Positions 16,209 to 22,711 of a stretch of DNA of 64,000 nt are shown here, piece after piece (position 1 is the first letter of the stretch; the number at the start of each line of letters is the position of its first letter). This DNA is from Sporocytophaga sp. GTDB lineage: Bacteria; Bacteroidota; Bacteroidia; Cytophagales; Cytophagaceae. The notes beneath the pieces were generated by a model. That model saw only the letters and a program-made list of their open reading frames with translations, was not told the origin of the DNA and made no database searches. Made by a program: the position numbers and the translations under genes. The DNA lies in NCBI RefSeq assembly GCF_017745095.1, contig NZ_JAGHZZ010000011.1:1-64000 (forward strand), written 5' to 3'.

Positions 16209-18011
16209 ATGAAGAAGTATCTTTTTCTTATATTATTTTTTCTCGGTCATTGGGCGATAAGCCAGAAGTTAGAGTGGGCAAGAACGATACATGTACAAGA
16301 ATTGAATCCAGGATATCAATATGAATCGCAAATATTCGATCTGCAAATAGATAAACAAGGAGACATTTTGTTTTCGGGGGCCTTTCTCGGTGATACTTTA
16401 TATTTAGATGAAGTAAATAAACTTTTCCGATCTAAGGCATTGCCATATCCAACAGATCCAAATTATGTAAATTTTATAACGAAATTAGATCGCGATGGAA
16501 AAGTTAAATGGGGAAAAGAGACGGGGTTCACCTATCAGAACATTCTTTATCATGTGCCTGCAAGAGGAGTGCAAATTTCTCTCGATAGTTTAGATAATGT
16601 TAGTCTTGGCACAGAATTTTATCCTATGGCAAAATTAAGGGCTAATGGCTCTCTTCTTTTTGCAAAAGATAGCTCAAATCTTAATTCTAGCGAAAATTTC
16701 AGAGCATCTGATAATAATGGAAACACATATGTTTTCAGGTCAACATCTGATTTTTTTAAGGCAGATTATGATTATGGTCCCAAAGTAAAAAATCTTCCTA
16801 ATGATTTTTCAATTTGTTTTGAAGAAGTCTGTACCGAAGTAGCACTTGCTAAGTATGATTCCTATGGAAATTTAATTTGGGTCACAAGAGTTTCTCCTAG
16901 AGACTTTACATATGAAAAAAGCATAATTCTTGACAGCCAGAAAAATATTTATCTTCTATTTTCAAGAAATTTTAAAGATTACCTTGCAAAATTTGATAAT
17001 AATGGTGGAAAATTATGGGAAAAATCTGTGGGGGATGCTTCTTCTATTACGATTCATAACTCCAGGATTTATACAGAAGGTGAGATTTATGACCTTGATG
17101 GTACTGTCATTGGGAACTTATTATTTGGTTCTAATGAGGGAAATGCAGTAGTGGAATGTTTCTCAATAGATAATACAGGACGGTATGTTTTAGGAAAATT
17201 TTCTGGCACTGTGGACTTTGACCCAGGTGTAGGGGTACAATCTTTTACCTCAGCTTCAGAAAAGGGATACTTGGCGAAATATGATTTGGAAGGTAATCTT
17301 GAATGGGTTCATGCCTTGAGTTTTTTAGTTCTCGGAGCAAAAATTAATATTGATAGCACAGGAAATATTATAATTATTGGTGAAATTCAAAATGAAAGTG
17401 CAGATTTAGATTTTAGCGCTGAGCAGCATATTGTTACCGCAAGTCCTAGAGCCTTTTTCATCGCCAAATACTCTCAACCAAAAGAAAAATCTCCCCAATT
17501 TATTTCCTGGGATCAAATAGGTGATAAAACAATAGAAGATAAAGAAATCGAAATCAATGCTACCGGCGGAGCTTCCGGAAATCCTGTAAGACTTAGTATA
17601 GCAACTATTCCTTCTTCTGGAGTCGCCACAATCAATGGCAATATTATTACAGTCCTTGGCCCGGGAGATGTTACAGTTTGGGCATCACAAGATGGTAATG
17701 ATGATTACTTTGTGGCATTTGATTTATCACAGACATTTAATATCTCTGTGGTAAGCAGTCTTTCAACAATTGCAAAAGAGCAAATAAATGTTTTCCCCAA
17801 CCCATTAAAAGATGAGTTTTTTATAAGCGGAAACCTAAGAGCTATCAACAGCATTGAATTAACAGATCTTCAGGGCAAAGCTGTCTCATTTAATAAAGAA
17901 TTGTCCAACGAAAATCTTAAAGTTTCTTTAAAGGCGAATAAGTCAGGAATCTATTTATTGAAGGTATATACAGATGAAAAAGTGGAATACAGAAAAATAA
18001 CGATAGAGTAA
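16209..18011 (+). CDS. T9SS-secreted beta-propeller protein
   Basis: A 600-residue protein beginning at the ATG at 16209 with signal peptide MKKYLFLILFFLGHWAISQ. Residues about 20-440 carry SBBP-type propeller repeats of the form (L/I)AK(Y/F)D..GN..W, for example FITKLDRDGKVKWGK, ALAKYDSYGNLIWVT, YLAKFDNNGGKLWEK and YLAKYDLEGNLEWVH. A bacterial Ig-like segment follows (about 440-520, ISWDQIGDKTIEDKEIEI...VTVWASQDGNDDY), then a type-A sorting domain with VFPNPLKDEFFISGN. It is thus an exported surface or secreted protein; propeller repeats may bind protein or sugar partners, but no ligand can be named. A strong terminator follows. Confidence 0.8.
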   Translation: MKKYLFLILFFLGHWAISQKLEWARTIHVQELNPGYQYESQIFDLQIDKQGDILFSGAFLGDTLYLDEVNKLFRSKALPYPTDPNYVNFITKLDRDGKVKWGKETGFTYQNILYHVPARGVQISLDSLDNVSLGTEFYPMAKLRANGSLLFAKDSSNLNSSENFRASDNNGNTYVFRSTSDFFKADYDYGPKVKNLPNDFSICFEEVCTEVALAKYDSYGNLIWVTRVSPRDFTYEKSIILDSQKNIYLLFSRNFKDYLAKFDNNGGKLWEKSVGDASSITIHNSRIYTEGEIYDLDGTVIGNLLFGSNEGNAVVECFSIDNTGRYVLGKFSGTVDFDPGVGVQSFTSASEKGYLAKYDLEGNLEWVHALSFLVLGAKINIDSTGNIIIIGEIQNESADLDFSAEQHIVTASPRAFFIAKYSQPKEKSPQFISWDQIGDKTIEDKEIEINATGGASGNPVRLSIATIPSSGVATINGNIITVLGPGDVTVWASQDGNDDYFVAFDLSQTFNISVVSSLSTIAKEQINVFPNPLKDEFFISGNLRAINSIELTDLQGKAVSFNKELSNENLKVSLKANKSGIYLLKVYTDEKVEYRKITIE

Positions 18012-18016
18012 ATCTG

Positions 18017-18060
18017 AAAATCTTTGATTTTGAACTTCAAAATGCAGAATCAAAGATTTT
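18017..18060. terminator. Intrinsic terminator
   Basis: A perfect 13-bp stem, AAAATCTTTGATT (18017-18029) with AATCAAAGATTTT (18048-18060), in the first bases after the propeller gene. Its right arm overlaps the stop codon of the small minus-strand gene, so it can serve both. Confidence 0.8.
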
Positions 18061-18199
18061 ATTTTTGATTTAGCTCTTTCAACGGATTCTTTTTTTTCTC
18101 CCAAGGCTTTTTCGTTCTGGACATCATATCATAGCTGATATACAACATGATAAGCAGAAACAGAATAGCGAAAATCAGAAGAACTTTGTTTTTTTTCAT
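18059..18199 (-). CDS. Small single-pass membrane protein, 46 residues
   Basis: The minus strand from an ATG at 18199 to a TAA at 18059 encodes 46 residues. It starts MKKNKVLLIFAILFLLIMLY, which is a basic residue cluster followed by a perfect membrane helix, then SYDMMSRTKKPWEKKKNPL and a charged end KELNQK. Proteins of this shape are common but poorly annotated in Bacteroidota, and the amino-acid pattern is far from random. The gene is below usual length cut-offs. Function unknown; a membrane-anchored regulator or partner of another membrane protein is possible. Confidence 0.65.
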   Translation of the reverse strand: MKKNKVLLIFAILFLLIMLYISYDMMSRTKKPWEKKKNPLKELNQK

Positions 18200-18284
18200 C
18201 GAGTATTTATTGGACTAAATCAATAATTTTCAGGATTGTGGATTACTTTTTAAGATATCATATAGATAAATATACTTTACTGGT

Positions 18285-18395
18285 TACCTTTGATCCAGTA
18301 GTTGTATTCATCTACAAATAACACTATTTTTTTCATAACCTGTATTAATTTCTTTTGTAAAATAAGAGGCCCCTTTTAGGGGCTTTTTATTTTTA
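18285..18395 (+). ncRNA. Candidate small RNA
   Basis: A perfect -7 box TACCTTTG (18285-18292) is followed by about 75 bases without a usable reading frame and then by a rho-independent terminator: GGCCCC (18368-18373), loop TTTTA, GGGGC (18379-18383) and a T-rich tail. There is a small GTAG/CTAC hairpin between. No protein gene on the plus strand ends just before this terminator, which is the main argument for a separate short transcript of about 90-100 bases. No -33 element is clear, and an attenuator upstream of lemA is an alternative. Confidence 0.4.
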
Positions 18396-18603
18396 TAACC
18401 CCTAATATCTAGCAAATACCTTTAATTACGAGATAATCAAGGGTCTTTGAAAAGTCCTGTTAATCATTATAATCACCAATTATTAGAAAATTTTAATGAG
18501 TTGATTAAAACGGATGTCTTGTTTTAATGCTTAATCCCGGCTAAATTTCAAAACAATAGTGTTAATTCTCAATTTTGCCTTTAACTTAAAATATTATCAA
18601 AAA

Positions 18604-19182
18604 ATGAAACGATTAATTTTTAACCTTTTACTTCTATTTTCTGTAGCCTCTCTTAGTTCTTGTGGTTATAATACAATGGTAGAAAAACAGGAAAATGTGG
18701 AGCAACAATGGGCTCAGGTGCAGAACGTATACCAAAGAAGGCTTGATCTTATTCCAAATCTTGTAAATACAGTTAAAGGTGCTGCAGATTTTGAAAAAAG
18801 TACATTAACACAAGTAATTGAAGCAAGAGCAAAAGCTACCTCTGTAAACGTGGATGCAAGCAAACTTTCTCCTGAGCAGATTGCAAATTTCCAACAGACG
18901 CAGGATCAATTGTCTTCTGCACTTTCTCGTCTTTTGGTTTCAGTAGAACAATATCCTCAGCTGCGTGCCAATCAAAATTTCCTTGAGTTACAGGCTCAGT
19001 TGGAAGGTACGGAAAACAGAATATCTGTAGAACGTAGAAATTTTAACGAAGCTGTGATGGATTACAACGCTTATATTCGAAAATTTCCTCAGAATATGAT
19101 AGCTGGTATGTTTGATTTTGAGAAAAAAGGATATTTTCAGGCAGCGGCCGGAGCAGAAAAAGCACCTGAAGTTAAATTCTAA
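18604..19182 (+). CDS. lemA: LemA family lipoprotein
   Basis: A 192-residue protein from the ATG at 18604 with a lipoprotein signal (LLLLFSVASLSSCGYN, lipidated Cys at about residue 20). The family core is plain: NTMVEKQENVEQQWAQVQNVYQRRLDLIPNLVNTVKG near the N-terminus and RRNFNEAVMDYNAYIRKFPQNMIAGMFDF near the end. LemA proteins are envelope proteins of unknown biochemical role, very often encoded beside TPM-domain proteins as here. The start at 18559 would only add residues before the signal. It is the first gene of a four-gene run with gaps of 6, 3 and 13 bases. Confidence 0.9.
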   Translation: MKRLIFNLLLLFSVASLSSCGYNTMVEKQENVEQQWAQVQNVYQRRLDLIPNLVNTVKGAADFEKSTLTQVIEARAKATSVNVDASKLSPEQIANFQQTQDQLSSALSRLLVSVEQYPQLRANQNFLELQAQLEGTENRISVERRNFNEAVMDYNAYIRKFPQNMIAGMFDFEKKGYFQAAAGAEKAPEVKF

Positions 19183-19188
19183 AAATGT

Positions 19189-19626
19189 ATGGCAAAATCC
19201 TTCTTTTCTGAACAGGAACAGGCTGCAATTGTATCAGCCATTAAAGAAGCTGAGAAAAATACCAGCGGTGAAATACAGGTGCATTTGGAAAGCCACTGCA
19301 AGGAAGATGTTCTTGACCGGGCCGTGGATGTTTTTAAAATATTAAAGATGCATGAAACCAAACTCAGAAACGGTGTTTTATTCTATCTGGCTATTAAGGA
19401 TAAAAAATTCGCGATTCTGGGAGATGCTGGTATCAATTCAAAAGTTTCAGATCATTTCTGGGATGATATTAAAGTAATGATGCAGGCAAATTTCAAAGAA
19501 GGAAAGTTTACAGAAGGCCTTTGTCAGGGCATTATAAAAGCTGGAGAACAGCTGAAAACTCATTTTCCTTATTCAAAGGATGATATTAATGAGTTGAGTG
19601 ATGATATTTCTTTTGGAAAGGATTAA
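19189..19626 (+). CDS. TPM-domain protein, soluble
   Basis: A 145-residue protein without a signal peptide, consisting of one TPM domain: FFSEQEQAAIVSAIKEAEKNTSGEIQVHLE at the start, RNGVLFYLAIKDKKFAILGDAGIN in the middle and FKEGKFTEGLCQGIIKAGEQL near the end. It starts 6 bases after lemA and ends 3 bases before the second TPM gene. TPM domains have been linked to acid phosphatase activity in plants and to photosystem repair, but the bacterial role is not settled. Being soluble, it could act from the cytoplasmic side while its two paralogues are exported. Confidence 0.85.
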   Translation: MAKSFFSEQEQAAIVSAIKEAEKNTSGEIQVHLESHCKEDVLDRAVDVFKILKMHETKLRNGVLFYLAIKDKKFAILGDAGINSKVSDHFWDDIKVMMQANFKEGKFTEGLCQGIIKAGEQLKTHFPYSKDDINELSDDISFGKD

Positions 19627-19629
19627 TAA

Positions 19630-20376
19630 ATGGAAGTAGTGAAATTGTACAGATTTTTATTAGTCCTTTTATTTTCGTTAGGATTTTCTAATTTTCTGGC
19701 TGGCCAGAATGATATTCCCGAAAGACCATCTCCTCCAAGGTTGGTGAATGACTTTGCCGGAATTCTTTCGTCTTCAGAAAATCAGGCATTGGAACAAAAG
19801 CTTCTGAATTATGAAGACACAACTTCTACCCAGATTGCTGTAGTTATTGTAAAGTCTATAGGGGATTATGAGGCGGCAGATTATTCTCAAAGGCTTGGAC
19901 AAAAGTGGGGAGTCGGAGTTAAAGGAAAAAATAATGGAATCGTTATTCTTGTAGCAATGGAGTCACATGACTTCTTTATTTCTACAGGCTATGGCATGGA
20001 AGGGGTAGTTCCCGATGCAATGGCGAAAAGAATTTTCGAGGAAGTAATCAAGCCGACATTTCGTGAGCAGAGATACTATGATGGTCTTGACGAGGCTACA
20101 AACATAATCATTAAGCTTGCCTCAGGTGAATATAAGGCAGAGCCTAAAAAACAGGGTGGCCGCAATAAATTTGGTACAGCCATTATTTTAATCATCTTGT
20201 TCTTTATACTTTATAGTATATTCAAAAATAAAGGAGGCGGAGGTCATACTACATATTCTTCCAGAGGACCGTTCTATGGGGGCGGAGGCTGGAGTTCCGG
20301 CGGCGGTGGAGGCGGAGGCTTCGGTGGTTTTGGAGGCGGAGGCTTTGGTGGTGGAGGATCCGGTGGTAAATGGTAA
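19630..20376 (+). CDS. TPM-domain membrane protein with Gly-rich tail (YgcG type)
   Basis: A 248-residue protein with signal peptide (YRFLLVLLFSLGFSNFLAGQ), TPM domain about 30-165 (PRLVNDFAGILSSSENQALEQKL, TQIAVVIVKSIGDYEAADYSQRLGQKWGVG, NGIVILVAMESHDFFISTGYGMEGVVPDA), one membrane helix near 185-200 (FGTAIILIILFFILYSIF) and a C-terminal tail made almost only of Gly, Ser, Phe and Trp (GGGGWSSGGGG). This is the standard YgcG layout. The Gly-rich tail is expected on the cytoplasmic side. It is cotranscribed with lemA. Confidence 0.88.
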   Translation: MEVVKLYRFLLVLLFSLGFSNFLAGQNDIPERPSPPRLVNDFAGILSSSENQALEQKLLNYEDTTSTQIAVVIVKSIGDYEAADYSQRLGQKWGVGVKGKNNGIVILVAMESHDFFISTGYGMEGVVPDAMAKRIFEEVIKPTFREQRYYDGLDEATNIIIKLASGEYKAEPKKQGGRNKFGTAIILIILFFILYSIFKNKGGGGHTTYSSRGPFYGGGGWSSGGGGGGGFGGFGGGGFGGGGSGGKW

Positions 20377-20389
20377 AAATTAAATCTGC

Positions 20390-21154
20390 ATGAGAAAATA
20401 TTTTCTGATCATACTGCTGGGACTTTTTTCAAGCCTTAATCTGAAGGCTGATGTACTTTCAAGATTTCCAGAAAATAGCTTTGTGTTTGACAATGCAGAT
20501 TTACTTTCCTCGGAACAGATTGTTAGTCTTGAAAAGCAGTTGCTGTATTTAAGAGATTCTTCAATTGCTGAAGTAATTGTAATTTCAGTTGATTCTGCAG
20601 TTCATACGGATATGGAGCAATATGCAGAACAGCTTTCTGCAAAGTGGATTAGCGAAAACAAACTAAATCCATCCAATATTATATTTATACTGGATCCTAC
20701 AGACAGCAAATATGCTATCATTCCATCCAAAGAGTTAGCAGGGAAAATTGATATTGATCTTTTAAAGAAAATAGAGGATCAGTATCTTCTTCCTCAGACA
20801 AGAAAAAAGCATTATTATGAAGGAATAAACAATTCTATTTCTCAGATCAAACTACTTTTATCAGGAAAGATGGAAAAGTCCGACTTGCATGAAACTTATA
20901 GAGGACCGTTTTTCATTTTTGTAACCCTGATGGTTCTGTTTTTTATATTCTTTTTTCCGGTTCTGCAATACAGGGTTGTGCTTCAAAATCATTTCAGTAC
21001 CAGAAAGCCGGGTTTTTTCACTAGTCTAATGCTCATGAACACATTTGGTGCGCACAGAGGCGGCTTCGATGCTTTTTCCAAAAATCAGGGTGCTTATGAA
21101 GCCAGAAAAGCAGCTTTGCTAAGAGGCGGCGGCGGAGCTGTTGGTGTCTGGTAA
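20390..21154 (+). CDS. TPM-domain membrane protein, third paralogue
   Basis: A 254-residue protein with signal peptide (MRKYFLIILLGLFSSLNLKA), a TPM domain (FPENSFVFDNADLLSSEQIVSLEKQLLYL; EVIVISVDSAVHTDMEQYAEQLSAKW), a membrane helix near 175-195 (FIFVTLMVLFFIFFFPVLQY) and a short remnant of a Gly-rich tail (LRGGGGAVGVW). Its TPM core is more divergent than that of the preceding gene and lacks the usual GIVILVA strand, having IIFILDPTDSKYAIIPS instead. The gap to the gene before is 13 bases. Last gene of the lemA operon. Confidence 0.8.
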   Translation: MRKYFLIILLGLFSSLNLKADVLSRFPENSFVFDNADLLSSEQIVSLEKQLLYLRDSSIAEVIVISVDSAVHTDMEQYAEQLSAKWISENKLNPSNIIFILDPTDSKYAIIPSKELAGKIDIDLLKKIEDQYLLPQTRKKHYYEGINNSISQIKLLLSGKMEKSDLHETYRGPFFIFVTLMVLFFIFFFPVLQYRVVLQNHFSTRKPGFFTSLMLMNTFGAHRGGFDAFSKNQGAYEARKAALLRGGGGAVGVW

Positions 21155-21304
21155 AAGTTATTAAAATGACCTTTTATATGTAATGTGCTATATTTCAGGG
21201 ATCTAATTTTTCGGATACTGAAGCCCAAAAATCCACGTTTAGATTCTGGTTTAGATTTAATGTATTCTAAATGTCCCTTATAAAAAGCTATACTTTTAAA
21301 TTCG

Positions 21305-21312
21305 TAGCTTTG
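21305..21312 (+). promoter_or_regulatory. -7 box of the LysE-family gene
   Basis: TAGCTTTG matches TAnnTTTG exactly and lies 16 bases before the ATG at 21329. No clear -33 element. Confidence 0.45.
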
Positions 21313-21328
21313 CATTTTATTTAAGTTT

Positions 21329-21955
21329 ATGATGGTAGATATTATTTGGCATTTATTGATAGGAGTTGTAGTTAGTTTTGCGGGAAGCATCCCTTTGGGT
21401 ACTATAAATCTCGGAGTTGTCCAGACCACTGTTTCTGTCAATCTCAAAGCAGGACTTTACTTTGCATTGGGGGCTACTTTAATAGAATTAATTTATAGTA
21501 CTATTGCCATTAAGCTTATTGGTGTTTTAATGACACAAACCCATCTTGATTCAATAATCCGCATGGTTTCTGTTCCTGTGTTCTTGTTGGTAGCAGTGTA
21601 TTATTTAAAGAAAGAGGAAAAAGAAGGGGAAAGCCGTGAATTAAAAAAAGGAAGGAGTTTTCTGAACGGAATTTTCCTTGGAGTCATTAATCCACTTCAG
21701 ATTCCGTTCTGGGTTTTCTGGGGCTCTATTTTTATGAGCAATAAATGGATTGCCAAAGATGATTTTCTGCTTAATGTATTTATAGCAGGAATATGTATTG
21801 GTACTATCCTGGTACTTACACTTATTGCTTTTCTAAGCCATTCTATTGCGGCAAGGGTTAATCTGAAGAGTCAGTTTGTAAACAAACTAATCGGTTATGT
21901 GCTGATAGTTTTAGGTGTATACCAGCTCTGCGATTTAATTTACAAATTTATTTAA
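21329..21955 (+). CDS. LysE-family transporter
   Basis: A 208-residue membrane protein with about six helices. The N-terminal signature VVVSFAGSIPLGTINLGVVQTTV and the central FLNGIFLGVINPLQIPFWVFW are those of the LysE/RhtB family, which exports amino acids or related small molecules. The substrate cannot be read from the sequence. A second ATG follows directly (21332), so the start may be one codon later. Its 3' end overlaps the converging amidotransferase gene by 21 bases. Confidence 0.78.
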   Translation: MMVDIIWHLLIGVVVSFAGSIPLGTINLGVVQTTVSVNLKAGLYFALGATLIELIYSTIAIKLIGVLMTQTHLDSIIRMVSVPVFLLVAVYYLKKEEKEGESRELKKGRSFLNGIFLGVINPLQIPFWVFWGSIFMSNKWIAKDDFLLNVFIAGICIGTILVLTLIAFLSHSIAARVNLKSQFVNKLIGYVLIVLGVYQLCDLIYKFI

Positions 21956-22621
21956 GAAGCTAATCATCATTTCGTTTGATGAGGTGATGTGCTCTTCTTT
22001 GCGCAATTCTTCTGCCGTTTGGATATATGGTGCTTTTACAAGCTCCTGCCCACAGTTTGCTATCATTTTATCTATACCGCTTGCTGTCACTTCAAGATGA
22101 AATTGAAATGCTGCAACATTATCTCCATAAATAAATCCTTGATTTTCGCAGGCCTCACTCGAAGCAATTCTTGTAGCTCCTGAAGGAATGTCGAAGGTAT
22201 CTCCGTGCCATTGGAATACAGTTGGTTTTAACTTGAAATCGCTAAATAATGAATTGTTTTTAGCTTCTTCAGTCAAATTCAAAGGTAGCCAGCCGATTTC
22301 TTTTTCTTTGTTTTTATAAACCTTTGCCCCCAATACATCCGCAATGAGCTGAGCACCCAGACAGATGCCAAGTACTTTTTTATTTTTGTCTATAGCTTTA
22401 GCAATGAGTTCTTTCTCCTTCTTCATCCATGGGTATTGCCTTTCATCGTAAACTCCCATAGGGCCCCCCATCACAATCAACAGGTCAAACAGCTCTACAA
22501 AAGGAAGCTTATTGTCTTCATAGAATTTAGTTGCAGTGAGTCTGTTGGCGGGTACTTTTGCCCATTCTTTTATACATCCAAGCCCTTCAAACTCTACATG
22601 CCTTAAATAATGAATGTTCAT
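21935..22621 (-). CDS. Class I glutamine amidotransferase-like protein
   Basis: A 228-residue protein with the class I glutaminase fold: LLIVMGGPMGVYD, then the nucleophile elbow LGICLGAQLIADVLGA (Cys at about 87) and the catalytic His in AAFQFHLEVT. A third element, QWHGDTFDIPSGA, is also typical of the GMP-synthase-like stand-alone group. These enzymes hydrolyse gamma-glutamyl amides or deliver ammonia to a partner; there is no synthase domain here and no partner gene next to it. The palindrome and -7 box just upstream suggest regulated expression. Its 3' end overlaps the LysE-family gene by 21 bases in convergent orientation. Confidence 0.85.
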   Translation of the reverse strand: MNIHYLRHVEFEGLGCIKEWAKVPANRLTATKFYEDNKLPFVELFDLLIVMGGPMGVYDERQYPWMKKEKELIAKAIDKNKKVLGICLGAQLIADVLGAKVYKNKEKEIGWLPLNLTEEAKNNSLFSDFKLKPTVFQWHGDTFDIPSGATRIASSEACENQGFIYGDNVAAFQFHLEVTASGIDKMIANCGQELVKAPYIQTAEELRKEEHITSSNEMMISFLNKFVN

Positions 22622-22638
22622 AGTAAATTATTCAATTC

Positions 22639-22662
22639 GAAAAATCAGATTTTTCAAATATA
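22639..22662 (-). promoter_or_regulatory. Promoter with palindromic operator of the amidotransferase gene
   Basis: On the minus strand a -7 box TATATTTG (22655-22662) is directly followed by a 17-base palindrome, GAAAAATCAGATTTTTC (22639-22655), centred where transcription should start and 17 bases before the ATG. A repressor site is the simplest reading. Confidence 0.45.
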
Positions 22663-22711
22663 CTATTTGATAGGGAAATTTGAACCCTGGCAAAGATTTA
22701 TTTTGGACTTT

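Larger units (their letters stand above)
18012..18603. other. Gene-poor stretch with terminators, a small membrane protein and a possible small RNA
   Basis: From left to right: the terminator of the propeller gene, a 46-residue membrane protein on the minus strand (18059-18199), a -7 box at 18285 leading after about 75 bases to a GC-rich hairpin with a T-run (18368-18395), and then about 210 AT-rich bases before lemA in which I see only a weak -7-like sequence near 18578. Confidence 0.5.
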
